A DNA stretch of 39,194 nt from Marinifilaceae bacterium (GCA_016936255.1 JAFGYE010000047.1:1-39194), one strand, 5' to 3'; positions 1 through 9,432 are shown, counted from the first letter of the stretch. Translations and numbers: made by a program. Notes: generated by a model from the sequence alone, not told the origin.

Positions 1-36
1 ACTAAAAAAACCAGGCACCTTCCGTTGAAAGCGGTG

Positions 37-44
37 CAAAGATA
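37..44 (-). promoter_or_regulatory. Bacteroidota -7 promoter box for a gene beyond the left edge
   Basis: Read on the minus strand this is TATCTTTG, a full match to the phylum -7 consensus TAnnTTTG. No TTG sits at the usual -33 distance, so only the -7 half is supported. It would drive a gene lying left of the window. Confidence 0.35.
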
Positions 45-97
45 AACCATTATTTCTCCCAATTCCTAATCAAAATTGAAAAGTTTTCTACAAAAAG

Positions 98-134
98 AAA
101 TAGCTGCCTGATAATCAGAAGCTATTTTTTTATC
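98..134. terminator. Rho-independent terminator after the hydrolase/GSCFA genes
   Basis: AAATAGCT (98-105) pairs with AGCTATTT (120-127). A second nested stem, CTGAT (108-112) with ATCAG (114-118), lies in the loop. A T-run follows on the plus strand, and on the minus strand the stem is followed by TTTCTTTTT. It lies about 50 bases past the GSCFA stop codon, so it most likely ends that minus-strand transcript. Confidence 0.7.
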
Positions 135-179
135 CGAAAGAGAAAAACAAAATACAAAATTCAATTGAGAATGTCCATA

Positions 180-1169
180 CTAATGGTGAAGATTTTTTAA
201 TAATAGTGACTTTTCTTTATCAAAAACAATATTTGGGTATTGACTCTCTAACTTCCCCACATCACGTAAAGTACTGGTAATAAACTGCTGATGACTAATC
301 GTGTCTGGATTAAAGGGCCGATGACTGGCCGCCGAAACAATTTTATCGACCCGTTTCATCACGGCAAGTGTTTCATTCTCCATATATGTATCAACAAAAC
401 GAGTCCAAATATAATTAACAGATGTAGTATTCATATGTAACATGTCCTCTGCGTAAAACCGATAGTCTCTTAATTCATCCATTACAATTTCGTAAGATGG
501 AAAGTAAGACACTTGTTCAAAGAGCTCAACCAACTGCTCAATTGCCAGAAGCAATGTTGCTTTACTAAGCTGATTTCCATGAGCTCCATCCTTCCAATGT
601 CGGATTGGACTCACCGTAAATACAATTTTTAGGTCTGGATTAAAAATTGCCAAAGAGACAATCAATTTTTTATAAAATTGTACAATTTCATCAACATCCA
701 AGCGGTAACGATGAAATTCCCTGGCAGGTAATTTATGACAATTAGAAACTATCTCTCCAGTATCGAGCAATTCATAAACCCAGGCTGTTCCGAATGTAAT
801 GTAAAGAACATCTGAATTTGCCAAATCCAATGATGACTTTTTAATTTCAGTATTGATTGCATCTAAACATTCGTTTACATCGGCATTTGAGAATCGCCCA
901 TGATGAGAAAAACTAAACCACATATCATTAGCGAAATTTAAATCTTCCTCACGAAACTTTTTGTTCTCTATTAGTATTTTCAGACTATTGCCAACACTTA
1001 TCGGATTGTATATTACTCCAAATGGATTAATATTGACATCAAATTTATATTTACTCAGTTGCGCTCCAATATTCTCGGTAAAACAAGAACCCAACATGAT
1101 TGCTTTTGAATTGTAATTCAACTTATCTCTCGATTCAGAAATTTTCACCTCAGTTCTAAAATTTGCCAT
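180..1169 (-). CDS. GSCFA-domain protein
   Basis: A 329-residue protein whose N-terminus carries the family-naming GSCF motif (residues 27-30, in IMLGSCFTENIG). The GSCFA family is common in Bacteroidota and related to the SGNH/GDSL hydrolase fold, in which the GSC segment sits where the catalytic serine block would be. Its substrate is not established. No signal peptide or membrane helix is visible, so it is probably cytoplasmic. It starts 12 bases after the stop codon of the upstream alpha/beta hydrolase on the same strand, so the two are likely co-transcribed and may act on related ester substrates (inference). The start at MANFRTEVKI gives a normal family length. The family assignment is firm and the function is unknown. 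Confidence 0.85.
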   Translation of the reverse strand: MANFRTEVKISESRDKLNYNSKAIMLGSCFTENIGAQLSKYKFDVNINPFGVIYNPISVGNSLKILIENKKFREEDLNFANDMWFSFSHHGRFSNADVNECLDAINTEIKKSSLDLANSDVLYITFGTAWVYELLDTGEIVSNCHKLPAREFHRYRLDVDEIVQFYKKLIVSLAIFNPDLKIVFTVSPIRHWKDGAHGNQLSKATLLLAIEQLVELFEQVSYFPSYEIVMDELRDYRFYAEDMLHMNTTSVNYIWTRFVDTYMENETLAVMKRVDKIVSAASHRPFNPDTISHQQFITSTLRDVGKLESQYPNIVFDKEKSLLLKNLHH

Positions 1170-1181
1170 CTTCTAAATTAT

Positions 1182-2024
1182 TTAGTTTTTCTCTTCCAAT
1201 CGAGCTTCCAACCAATTAATAATATCAACAAAAACCTTTTGCTGACAAAATTCATTATGCAATTCATGATAAGCTTTATCGTACTGAATATAGGTGCACA
1301 AATCCTCAACTCCCTCTGAAAAAATCTTACTGGCATTTGGATCTGTTATCTGATCACCACTGCCATGAAGCAGCAATAATGGCTTTTTTACTTTATCCGG
1401 ATTCCGCAAAACACCGTATCCGGCATCATATGCGTCGACAAATAATCTGAATGAAACCATGTGATGCACCAATTCATCCTCATCATATTTAATGCACACC
1501 TCCTTATTATGAGATAACATTTTAGTATCAAAACTCGTTTTTACACTTAAAAAAGGAACTAAATTCGCCAACACTCTAAGAATAGACATTGCTGTTTTAG
1601 GGGGTGCTGCCTGTGTAACAATCCAAGGTGAAGTAGAAATGACTCCTAAATAATCCGACTTTCGCGAAATTAAATGATTTAAAACCTCTCCTCCTCCCAT
1701 GCTATGACCATATAAAAAGCATGGTATATCCTCAAAATGCTTTTTTACTTCTTCCAGCGCGAAATCAACATCATCCATTAATTTTTCGTAAGAGGCAATA
1801 ACTCCTCTTTTTCCATCAGACAAACCATGGCCCCGCTGATCGTAACTTAAAACAGCTATGTTCTTTTCCACAAATTGTTCCGCCCAATCGTGATATCTGG
1901 AAGAATGTTCGCCGATACCATGAACCAAACAAATTACTGCTTTGGGACTAATTGCGGGTTGCCAAACTTGAAAAAACAAACGCGTATTATCATTTGTAGT
2001 TAGATTGTAAATATTGTGTATCAT
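1182..2024 (-). CDS. alpha/beta hydrolase, lysophospholipase / monoacylglycerol lipase-like
   Basis: A serine hydrolase of the monoacylglycerol-lipase / lysophospholipase type (Hydrolase_4). The nucleophile elbow GHSMGGG, the HGIGEHSSRY oxyanion-hole segment, the acid in HGSGDQITD and the histidine in AYHELHNE are all present in the family order. The frame is open back to an ATG at 2060. I prefer the internal ATG at 2024 (MIHNIYNLTTNDNTRL) because the family begins about there and the 12 extra residues look like untranslated leader; this gives 280 residues. There is no signal peptide, so it is probably cytoplasmic. It lies directly upstream of the GSCFA gene with 12 bases between them. The exact substrate cannot be read from the sequence. 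Confidence 0.85.
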   Translation of the reverse strand: MIHNIYNLTTNDNTRLFFQVWQPAISPKAVICLVHGIGEHSSRYHDWAEQFVEKNIAVLSYDQRGHGLSDGKRGVIASYEKLMDDVDFALEEVKKHFEDIPCFLYGHSMGGGEVLNHLISRKSDYLGVISTSPWIVTQAAPPKTAMSILRVLANLVPFLSVKTSFDTKMLSHNKEVCIKYDEDELVHHMVSFRLFVDAYDAGYGVLRNPDKVKKPLLLLHGSGDQITDPNASKIFSEGVEDLCTYIQYDKAYHELHNEFCQQKVFVDIINWLEARLEEKN

Positions 2025-2184
2025 TAAATTTGATATTAACGACGAATAAAATGCATGCACAGAGCATCAAACTTTTTCGAGAAGAACAAAAAAAGTAAAA
2101 TCCACTTCTTGAATGTATAAATATAGAAAAAAAGGGAAAACAAAAGTTCATTACTAAAACCTTATAAAAGCAATTCGATATAAG

Positions 2185-3126
2185 CTATTCACTCTCTTTA
2201 TACAGAAAATCGAGATTGCGTTTTAATCCTTTGAATTTTGTTCGTTTCACAGCCGAATTTTTGAAGATCTCCGCAAATTTATGAGTATCCATTTGTTCCC
2301 ATTCTGCGTTTGACAAAGAGAGCAGATCTGGATTTGGTTCAAATTCGGGAACGGAATGAGGTTTTGCCATGCGATTCCATGGACACACATCCTGACAAAT
2401 ATCACAGCCAAATACCCGGTTTTCGAATTTCCCATTCATTTCTTCAGGAATTTCACCCTTGAGTTCGATGGTGAAATAGGAAATACATTTGCTTCCATTA
2501 ACTACGTAAGGCTCTGTAATTGCTCCGGTAGGACAAGCCCGAATGCATTTACTGCAACCTCCGCAAAAATCAATTTCCTTGGTTTCCTCATATTCCAATT
2601 CCATATCGATTAACAATTCGCCCAGAAAAAGAAACGAACCGATTTTACGATTGAGAAGCAATGAGTTTTTTCCTATCCAGCCTAAACCTGCCTTTTTTGC
2701 CCAGGCATGTTCCAATACTGGAGCTGAATCGACAAATGCACGACCCGAAACTTCGCCAATTTCTGCATTGATGTATTCCAAAAGTTGATTTAATCGATCC
2801 TTTAGTACGAAGTGATAATCTTTTCCATAAGCATATTTTGCAATAACAGGAGCTTCGGAATCTTGCTGCTGTTCCTTGGGGAAATAATTCAGACCAACAA
2901 CAACAATGGACTTTGTATTTTCGACCAACAAACGGGGATCCAGTCGCTTTTCGATATTGTTGGCCATATACAACATCTCACCATGATATTTTTTATCTAA
3001 CCAAGATTGTAAATTCTCTTTTTCATCCGCCAGAAAATCTGCTTTTGCGATTCCACAAAGATCCAAACCAAGCTCGATAGCTTTGGCTTTTATGAGGTTT
3101 GATTTTGCAGTGAGAGTAAGATTCAT
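2185..3126 (-). CDS. queG: epoxyqueuosine reductase QueG
   Basis: Catalyses the last step of queuosine synthesis, reducing epoxyqueuosine to queuosine in the wobble base of GUN-anticodon tRNAs, using cobalamin and two [4Fe-4S] clusters. The 313 residues hold an N-terminal cobalamin-binding domain, the VDSAPVLEHAWA segment with the expected catalytic aspartate (D133), and a ferredoxin-like domain. Its cysteines C188, C191, C194, C198 and C214, C241, C244, C248 supply both clusters (CGGCSKCIRACP and CDICQDVCPW). The C-terminal HEAT-like extension of some homologues is absent; the short form is common in this phylum. It ends 124 bases before the next gene on its strand. It is an Fe-S client close to the suf operon, but a terminator and a repeat separate them, so co-transcription is unlikely. 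Confidence 0.95.
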   Translation of the reverse strand: MNLTLTAKSNLIKAKAIELGLDLCGIAKADFLADEKENLQSWLDKKYHGEMLYMANNIEKRLDPRLLVENTKSIVVVGLNYFPKEQQQDSEAPVIAKYAYGKDYHFVLKDRLNQLLEYINAEIGEVSGRAFVDSAPVLEHAWAKKAGLGWIGKNSLLLNRKIGSFLFLGELLIDMELEYEETKEIDFCGGCSKCIRACPTGAITEPYVVNGSKCISYFTIELKGEIPEEMNGKFENRVFGCDICQDVCPWNRMAKPHSVPEFEPNPDLLSLSNAEWEQMDTHKFAEIFKNSAVKRTKFKGLKRNLDFLYKESE

Positions 3127-3265
3127 GGTGCTAAATTAAGAAATAGAACTGAAAAATTAATGTTATTCCAATTACCCTCATTTCCCTAAAGGGGACTTTG
3201 ACTGACAATTTGTACAAAATACGAATTTCAAAATCATAGGAATTACTCAAAAAAAGAACCATTTT

Positions 3266-3354
3266 GCGTTAGGGATTGAAGTGCTTACCCCACAGCGAAG
3301 AATGAGCGAGGAGTAAAAACGGAAAGCCCGACCTGAGGAACGAAGGAAACGCCC
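3266..3354. repeat. Intergenic repeat-like element bounded by GCGTT...AACGC
   Basis: An 89-base block between queG and the suf terminator. It begins GCGTTAGGGATTGAAGTG and ends GGAAACGCCC, with short inverted ends (TTTTGCGTT against AACGCCCAAAA, imperfect). It contains GAAAGCCCGACC. It is richer in G+C than its surroundings and has no useful ORF. From memory, similar blocks are dispersed between genes in many Bacteroidota genomes, but only one copy is present here, so the repeat status is not shown by this window. Confidence 0.45.
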
Positions 3355-3387
3355 AAAACAAAAATCAGAAACCAAATTCGTAGAAAC

Positions 3388-3418
3388 TAAAAAAGGACTG
3401 TAAAAAAACAGCCCTTTG
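3388..3418 (-). terminator. Rho-independent terminator of the suf operon
   Basis: On the minus strand AAAGGGCTGT pairs with ACAGTCCTTT (10 bp with one G-U) around a T-rich loop, followed by more T residues. On the plus strand the arms are 3392-3401 and 3408-3417. It begins 7 bases after the last suf stop codon. Confidence 0.8.
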
Positions 3419-3424
3419 ATATAT

Positions 3425-3736
3425 TTAGAGAAAACCCAATTCGAGTTTTGCTTCTTCGGTCATCATATCCTTGTCCCAAGGTGGATCGAAGGTTAACACA
3501 ACGGTTACATCTTCGATTTGCGGCAATGATTTTGTTCTTTCGTTCACCTCTTCCAAAATTTGGTCGGCCATCGGACAGTTTGGAGCTGTAAGAGTCATTG
3601 TGATTTTAACCTCATCTTCCTCGTACAGATCAATTTCATATATCAATCCCAGATCGTAAATATTCACTGGAATTTCCGGATCGTAAATGGTTTTTAAAAC
3701 CTCAACGATTATTGCTTCTGTTTCCCTTTTTCCCAT
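3425..3736 (-). CDS. sufT: SufT-type MIP18/DUF59 Fe-S maturation protein
   Basis: A 103-residue single-domain protein of the MIP18/DUF59 (PaaD-like) family. It shows the family signature DPEIPVNIYDLGLIYEI and the conserved cysteine in LTAPNCPMAD. Members encoded in SUF operons help deliver Fe-S clusters to target proteins, though their exact chemistry is unsettled. It is the last gene of the operon, one base after the sufE stop codon, and is followed at once by a terminator. The tight spacing indicates translational coupling with sufE. SufT is used here in the sense of the SUF-associated DUF59 protein. The longer two-part form with an extra N-terminal domain is not present. Confidence 0.88.
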   Translation of the reverse strand: MGKRETEAIIVEVLKTIYDPEIPVNIYDLGLIYEIDLYEEDEVKITMTLTAPNCPMADQILEEVNERTKSLPQIEDVTVVLTFDPPWDKDMMTEEAKLELGFL

Positions 3737-3737
3737 C

Positions 3738-4169
3738 TTATTTTGCTTGTTTGCTTACATGACTGAAAGCAATTCCATACATTTTTATTTGTTTTACCAT
3801 GGAAACCAACCCATTAGAGCGGGTAGGAGATAAATGTTGCTTTAAACCGATTTCGTCAATAAATTTTAAATCGGCATTCATTATGTCTTCAGGAGTTTGA
3901 TTGTTGAAAACACGAATTAACAAAGCTGCAATTCCTTTTACGATAATTGCATCGCTGTCGGCCTCCAATTTGACTACACCATTTTCGAGTGATGCATTGA
4001 ACCAAACTTTAGACTGACAACCCTTTATCAGATTCGATTCTGTTTGATATTTCGCATCTAAACCGGAAAGATCTGTTCCCAACTCAATTAGATAGGCGTA
4101 TTTGTCCATCCAATCTTCAAATCCTGCAAATTCTTCAATTATATCTTCCTGAATTTCGTTTATTGTCAT
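3738..4169 (-). CDS. sufE: SufE sulfur acceptor for SufS
   Basis: A cytoplasmic 143-residue SufE-family protein. It accepts persulfide sulfur from the cysteine desulfurase SufS and passes it to the SufBCD scaffold. The acceptor is C51 in LIKGCQSKVWF, the standard family motif. Length is normal for SufE. It lies between sufS (133 bases upstream) and sufT (1 base downstream). The longer gap after sufS contains only AT-rich DNA and no obvious terminator, so it is read as part of the same operon. The presence of SufE and absence of SufU fit the type of SufS found here. Confidence 0.95.
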   Translation of the reverse strand: MTINEIQEDIIEEFAGFEDWMDKYAYLIELGTDLSGLDAKYQTESNLIKGCQSKVWFNASLENGVVKLEADSDAIIVKGIAALLIRVFNNQTPEDIMNADLKFIDEIGLKQHLSPTRSNGLVSMVKQIKMYGIAFSHVSKQAK

Positions 4170-4302
4170 ACTATAGATTTTAGATATGAGATTTTAAATC
4201 AGAGAAAAGATTCCCTATTACAAATCTGCGAACGTATCTAATTTATATTTTTTCAGCCGAAAGTTACAATAATTTTCTATCTGTGAAAATCTAACCCACG
4301 GA

Positions 4303-5529
4303 CTATTTTACTGCAAACATTTTGCAAACTTTCAAAATGCCATTACAAAGTACATCTATTTCTTCCTTTGTATTGTAAAAGGAAAATGAAGCCCGAACTG
4401 TCCCGTCGATTCCAAAATGCTGCATTACCGGCTCGGTGCAATGTGTGCCGGTTCTTACTGCAATTCCCATTTGGTCAAGCAGCATTCCCATATCATAGAA
4501 ATGAATTCCTTCCACCAAAAATGAAATTACGGAAGTTTTCCGTTTTGCTGTTCCGTAAATCCGCAAACCTTTAATGGATAATAATTTTTCGGTTGCGTAT
4601 GCCAGCAATTCCTGCTCATAAGCATCGATATTTTCAATTCCAATACTCTCCACATATTCAATTGCAGCACCCAATCCGATTGCATCGATATAATTTGGCG
4701 TTCCAGCTTCGAATTTATAAGGTAGTTCGTTGTAGGTTGTTTTTTCGAAAGTAACTTCCTGAATCATTTCACCTCCACCTTTCCAAGGTGACATTTCATT
4801 CAGCAATTCTTCCTTGCCGTATAAAACACCAATTCCGGTTGGTCCGTAAATTTTATGTCCGGAGAACACCAGAAAATCCACATCCAAATCCTGAACATCG
4901 ATTTTTTTGTGCTGAACCGATTGAGCGGCATCAATTAAAACACGAACATTTTTAGCATGCGCAATCCCGATTATTTTACGGATCGGATTAATGGTTCCCA
5001 ATGAATTGGAGATGTGATTTACCGCAATAATTTTTGTACGATCCGTAATTAAATCATCCAATTTCTCTATCATCAATTCCCCTTGATCGTTAAAAGGCAA
5101 TACTTTTAAAGTTGCTTTTTTCCGTTCACAAATTAGTTGCCAGGGCACAATATTGGAGTGATGTTCCAATTCAGAAACAATCACCTCATCGCCTTCCGAG
5201 ATAAATCGATCGCCAAATGAATTGGCAACCAGATTAATTGATTCGGTGGCTCCGCTGGTGAAAATTACTTCATGCGAATGTTTTGCATTGATGAAATTCT
5301 GTACAATTATTCTTGCATTCTCATTTCCATCGGTGGATTTGTTGCTCAGGTAATGAACACCACGGTGAATATTGGAATTGTACCTGTAATAATACTCGGT
5401 CAACTTATCAATTACCTGACGAGGCTTTTGAGTTGTTGCCGCATTATCAAAGTAAACAAGAGGCTTGCCGTAAATCAATTCCCCAAGAATGGGAAAATCT
5501 TTACGTATTTTATTAATATCTATTGTCAT
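4303..5529 (-). CDS. sufS: cysteine desulfurase SufS (group II)
   Basis: A PLP enzyme that removes sulfur from cysteine, yielding alanine and an enzyme-bound persulfide for Fe-S assembly. In the 408 residues one sees H123 (LEHHSN) stacking on PLP, D200 and Q203 (DAAQ), the Schiff-base lysine K226 in SGHKIYGPTG, and the persulfide cysteine C364 in RTGTHCTEP. The short loop before C364 is typical of group II (SufS/CsdA) enzymes that need SufE, which is encoded next. The residue before H363 is T rather than the H of E. coli SufS; I take this as a lineage variant. It starts 41 bases after the sufD stop codon, within the operon. Confidence 0.96.
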   Translation of the reverse strand: MTIDINKIRKDFPILGELIYGKPLVYFDNAATTQKPRQVIDKLTEYYYRYNSNIHRGVHYLSNKSTDGNENARIIVQNFINAKHSHEVIFTSGATESINLVANSFGDRFISEGDEVIVSELEHHSNIVPWQLICERKKATLKVLPFNDQGELMIEKLDDLITDRTKIIAVNHISNSLGTINPIRKIIGIAHAKNVRVLIDAAQSVQHKKIDVQDLDVDFLVFSGHKIYGPTGIGVLYGKEELLNEMSPWKGGGEMIQEVTFEKTTYNELPYKFEAGTPNYIDAIGLGAAIEYVESIGIENIDAYEQELLAYATEKLLSIKGLRIYGTAKRKTSVISFLVEGIHFYDMGMLLDQMGIAVRTGTHCTEPVMQHFGIDGTVRASFSFYNTKEEIDVLCNGILKVCKMFAVK

Positions 5530-5570
5530 TCTATAAGAGAATCAAGTACATCGTACCAAAATTAATTAAT

Positions 5571-6932
5571 CTAATTTTTGCAGGCAATTGCACAGGTATT
5601 GCATTTTGATATTTCACCTCTCAATCTTGTATCAACCAATGCATCAATTCGATCCTTAAGCGGTTCAACTCTAATTTTTTCAATTATTTCGTGAGCAAAA
5701 GCAAACATCAACATCTGACGGGCTTCTTTTTCATCAATTCCTCTTGCACGAAGATAGAACAATGCATCTTCATCCATCTGACCAACTGTGGCTCCGTGAC
5801 TACATTTCACATCATCAGCATCAATAATCAACTGAGGTTTTGTATTTATTTGAGCGTCATCGCTCAACAACAGATTGTTATTTGACTGATAAGCCAAGGT
5901 TTTTTGAGCATCACGACGAACATAGATCCGCCCTGAAAATGCAGCCGTTGCTTCGCCATCCATAACTCCTTTGAAATGCTCGTTGCTTAAGCAATTCGGT
6001 TTTGAATGATCTATCGATGTAAAATTATCAACATGCTGTTTGTTGTCCATCAAATACATTCCGTAAGTATTGTTTTCGCAATGCTCGCCATCCAACAATA
6101 CATGATGATTGTTGCGAATGGTTCCTCCGTAAAGAGATATGGTATTGGTCAGCACATTTGAATTCTTATCCTGACGGATAAATGTTGAATTCAGAATAAC
6201 AGAATTTAAATGCTGATTTTGCAAGGTATACAAATCAAACACGGCATTTGATGCAACATTTACTTCTGTAACAGAATTGCTTAGGTATTTATGATGTGTT
6301 AAAGTATGATCACAAACAATAATTTTAGCCTGAGCATTCTCTTCAATCACAAACAAATTACGTTGAGTTGCCATTAAATCGCGGTCGGATCTCAAAAGAT
6401 TCACCACTTGAATTGCTCTTTCAATCACAACACCTTTGGGCACATAAATGAATAAACCATCTTTTGCCAAAGCTGTGTTTAATGCTACAATGCCATCCTC
6501 TTCAGGTTTGGCATACTTGCCGTAATGTGCATTAAAAATATCAGGATATTTTTGTGCTGCCTCCTGAATACCACAAACGATAACTCCTTCGGGCAATTCG
6601 GTAAGCACTTTATTATTTCCGTAAAACCAACCATTTGTCAGCAATACCATATTGGTATCCAACTCAGGAACATCGCACTGAAAGATATCATTCAGGTCAA
6701 CATCCACTTCCATATAACGAAGATTTACATTGTATGGATGATCGAAAGCTGGTATTAGGTTGGTGTATTTGTAATTCTCGTTGGCACGAGTAGGAACGCC
6801 TAATTTCTGAAACTGAACGAAAGCTTTTCCACGAGCCTCATTCATGCAAGCAGAAGAACCATTCGAAAGCAATTCTTTGCCTTGTTCGAACAGATCAGCG
6901 AAATCCTTATTTATTGTATTTATGTCGGCCAT
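5571..6932 (-). CDS. sufD: SufD, Fe-S scaffold complex subunit
   Basis: A 453-residue SufD, which forms the SufB-SufC2-SufD scaffold where clusters are built. The C-terminal beta-helix has the segment DADDVKCSHGATVGQMDEDALFYLRARGI; H379 there corresponds to the histidine important for cluster building in E. coli SufD. The N-terminal part is variable, as in the family. The last residues form a CxxCxxxC group (C444, C447, C451 in KCNTCAIACKN), which E. coli SufD does not have as far as I recall. It follows sufC by 73 bases and precedes sufS by 41. Confidence 0.94.
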   Translation of the reverse strand: MADINTINKDFADLFEQGKELLSNGSSACMNEARGKAFVQFQKLGVPTRANENYKYTNLIPAFDHPYNVNLRYMEVDVDLNDIFQCDVPELDTNMVLLTNGWFYGNNKVLTELPEGVIVCGIQEAAQKYPDIFNAHYGKYAKPEEDGIVALNTALAKDGLFIYVPKGVVIERAIQVVNLLRSDRDLMATQRNLFVIEENAQAKIIVCDHTLTHHKYLSNSVTEVNVASNAVFDLYTLQNQHLNSVILNSTFIRQDKNSNVLTNTISLYGGTIRNNHHVLLDGEHCENNTYGMYLMDNKQHVDNFTSIDHSKPNCLSNEHFKGVMDGEATAAFSGRIYVRRDAQKTLAYQSNNNLLLSDDAQINTKPQLIIDADDVKCSHGATVGQMDEDALFYLRARGIDEKEARQMLMFAFAHEIIEKIRVEPLKDRIDALVDTRLRGEISKCNTCAIACKN

Positions 6933-7005
6933 GTTTTTTTAGATATTAGATCTGAGATTTGAGAAATGAGATAAATCCAATTCCCTATACCTCCACTCTG
7001 CTCAA

Positions 7006-7758
7006 CTATTTTCCGTTTTCTTCCTTAATCCAGTCGTATCCTTTTTCTTCCAGCTCCAGAGCAAGCTCTTTGCCGGCAGTTTTAACAATTCGACCGTTAA
7101 ACAAAACATGAACTACATCCGGTACAATATAATCCAACAAACGTTGGTAGTGAGTGATCACAATTGTTGAATTATCAGCTGTTTTCAATTTATTCACCCC
7201 ATTTGCAACAACTCGAAGAGCATCAATATCCAATCCTGAATCGGTTTCATCTAAAACCGCCAATTTAGGTTCCAGCATCGCCATTTGAAAAATCTCATTT
7301 TTTTTCTTCTCTCCACCTGAAAAGCCCTCGTTTACAGAACGATTTGTCAGTTTTGAGTCGATTTCAACCAATGCTTTTTTATCGCGCATCAACTTTAAAA
7401 AATCAGATGCCGTTAACGGATCCAATCCTTTGTGTTTGCGGTGTTCGTTAACCGCAGTTTTCATGAAATTAACCGTTGAAACTCCAGGAATTTCTATCGG
7501 GTACTGAAACCCCAGGAAAATTCCTTCTTTAGCACGATCTTCAGGTGCCATGTCCAACAAGTTTTTTCCTTGAAATGTAATTTCACCTTCGGTTACTTCA
7601 TACAAATCTCTTCCTGCCAATACTGAAGCTAAAGTACTTTTACCAGCACCATTAGGTCCCATAATAGCATGAACTTCTCCAGGCTTAATCTCAAGATTAA
7701 TTCCTTTTAAGATTTCTTTTCCATCAATGGAAACGTGTAAATTTTTAATACTTAACAT
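7006..7758 (-). CDS. sufC: SufC ATPase
   Basis: A cytoplasmic ABC-type ATPase of 250 residues that binds SufB and SufD and drives the conformational change needed for cluster assembly; it is not a transporter. The Walker A GPNGAGKST begins at G34 (K40). The signature FSGGEKKKNE spans about 146-155. Walker B LAVLDETDSGLD has D170 and E171. The switch histidine H203 lies in ITHYQR. The extended signature with KKKNE is specific to SufC. It sits between sufB (53 bases upstream) and sufD. Confidence 0.97.
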   Translation of the reverse strand: MLSIKNLHVSIDGKEILKGINLEIKPGEVHAIMGPNGAGKSTLASVLAGRDLYEVTEGEITFQGKNLLDMAPEDRAKEGIFLGFQYPIEIPGVSTVNFMKTAVNEHRKHKGLDPLTASDFLKLMRDKKALVEIDSKLTNRSVNEGFSGGEKKKNEIFQMAMLEPKLAVLDETDSGLDIDALRVVANGVNKLKTADNSTIVITHYQRLLDYIVPDVVHVLFNGRIVKTAGKELALELEEKGYDWIKEENGK

Positions 7759-7811
7759 TTCACTTCTATTTTGTCGCAGTTATGCGTTGGGTTCTACTTA
7801 TTTTATATTTA

Positions 7812-9263
7812 TTAACCTACGGATCCTTCCAAACTGATCGCCAGAAGCTTTTGAGCTTCTACAGCAAATTCCATAGGCATTTTGTTGATTACCTCTTTGG
7901 CATAGCCATTAACAATTAAACCAATAGCATCCTCGGTAGAAATCCCCCGCTGATTGCAGTAGAAAATTTGATCTTCACCAATTTTAGAAGTAGTCGCTTC
8001 GTGTTCTACCTTAGCCGATTTATTGCCAATTTCGAGATATGGGAAAGTATGTGCTCCACATTTATCTCCTAAAAGTAATGAATCGCATTGAGAAAAATTA
8101 CGGGCTCCTTCACAATTCTTGGTTACTTTAACCAATCCCCGGTAAGAGTTACTGCTTTTTCCTGCTGATATTCCTTTTGATATGATTGTACTCTTGGTAT
8201 TGTTACCAATGTGAATCATTTTTGATCCGGTATCAGCCTGCTGATGATTATTAGTTACTGCTACCGAATAAAACTCACTCGACGAGCCATCACCCTTTAA
8301 TATAGTAGACGGATATTTCCAGGTAACTGCCGATCCGGTCTCCACCTGGGCCCACATCAATTTCGCATTTTTACCTTCGCAAATACCCCGTTTGGTTACA
8401 AAATTGTAAATACCTCCCAATCCCTCTTTGTTACCAGGATACCAGTTTTGAACCGTAGAGTATTTCACCTCTGCATTGTCCTTCACAATAATTTCGACGA
8501 TAGCTGCGTGCAGCTGATTTTCATCTCGCATGGGTGCCGTACATCCTTCCAAATAACTAACGTAGCTCTCCTCCTCACACACGATTAATGTACGCTCGAA
8601 CTGCCCTGTATTTTCAGCATTGATACGGAAATAGGTAGACAGCTCCATTGGACAGCGAACCCCTTTCGGGATGTAAACAAATGATCCGTCGGAAAATACT
8701 GCCGAGTTAAGGGCTGCAAAAAAGTTATCCTGAATTGGAACAACAGTGCCCATATATTCCTGAATTAAATCGGGATGTTCCTGAACTGCATCACTAAACG
8801 AACAGAAAATTACCCCTTTTTCAGCCAAAGCTTGTTTAAATGTCGTTTTTACCGACGATGAATCCATCACCACATCAACTGCAACATTCGACAACAGTTT
8901 TTGTTCATCCAAAGGAATCCCAAGCTTATCGAAAGTGGCACGAATTTCAGGATCCACATCATCCATACTCTCCAGTTTCGCCTTCTGTTTCGGAGCTGAA
9001 TAATAGATAATATCCTGATAGTCAATTGGAGGAATTTTTAAATATGCCCATTCTGGCATTTTCATAGTTAGCCAATGACGATAAGCCTTCAATCTAAATT
9101 CAAGCATAAATTCCGGCTCATTTTTCTTGGCCGATATCATGCGGATCACATCCTCGCTAAGACCTTTGCCTATATCATCATTTTCGATATCGGTAACAAA
9201 GCCGTATTTGTAATCGCTCTGAGTTACCTCATCCAATATTTTATCTTGTTCTTCTTTTGCCAT
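7812..9263 (-). CDS. sufB: SufB, Fe-S scaffold complex subunit
   Basis: The first gene of the SUF operon, 483 residues. SufB receives sulfur from SufE and, with SufC and SufD, assembles nascent clusters. The C-terminal half closely follows the family pattern: [20 protein letters not shown] with the key cysteine C402, then [23 protein letters not shown] and the terminal [15 protein letters not shown]. The start at [13 protein letters not shown] gives normal length. The minus-strand leader upstream is about 160 bases and holds a hairpin and a -7 box. The operon order sufBCDSET without sufA is usual for Bacteroidota. No Rrf2-type regulator gene lies nearby, so regulation is not visible from the gene content. 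Confidence 0.97.
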   Translation of the reverse strand: MAKEEQDKILDEVTQSDYKYGFVTDIENDDIGKGLSEDVIRMISAKKNEPEFMLEFRLKAYRHWLTMKMPEWAYLKIPPIDYQDIIYYSAPKQKAKLESMDDVDPEIRATFDKLGIPLDEQKLLSNVAVDVVMDSSSVKTTFKQALAEKGVIFCSFSDAVQEHPDLIQEYMGTVVPIQDNFFAALNSAVFSDGSFVYIPKGVRCPMELSTYFRINAENTGQFERTLIVCEEESYVSYLEGCTAPMRDENQLHAAIVEIIVKDNAEVKYSTVQNWYPGNKEGLGGIYNFVTKRGICEGKNAKLMWAQVETGSAVTWKYPSTILKGDGSSSEFYSVAVTNNHQQADTGSKMIHIGNNTKSTIISKGISAGKSSNSYRGLVKVTKNCEGARNFSQCDSLLLGDKCGAHTFPYLEIGNKSAKVEHEATTSKIGEDQIFYCNQRGISTEDAIGLIVNGYAKEVINKMPMEFAVEAQKLLAISLEGSVG

Positions 9264-9366
9264 GTTGTTTCAGTATCAGGTAGAAATCTTCAAAATCGCC
9301 TAAGATCTTGTCCATTTCCTTAAAAGAATTCAATATTTTAAATTAATGGGGAGAAGTTCACACCTT

Positions 9367-9384
9367 AAATTTCGCAAGAAATTT
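9367..9384 (-). other. Hairpin with tetraloop in the suf leader
   Basis: AAATTTC and GAAATTT form a perfect 7-bp stem around four bases (GCAA on the plus strand, TTGC in the minus-strand transcript). It lies about 105 bases upstream of the sufB start and downstream of the predicted -7 box, so it would be in the 5' untranslated RNA. No T-run follows, so it is not a simple terminator. Confidence 0.4.
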
Positions 9385-9432
9385 TAAATCGTTCAGCTTA
9401 CTCACAATTGCATGCCCCAATGGAATTTCATG

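Noticed and set aside
4303-5529. SufS active-site variant RTGTHC as an impaired enzyme
   Set aside because: All catalytic residues (H123, D200, K226, C364) are present; the T/H change next to the motif is most likely a lineage difference.
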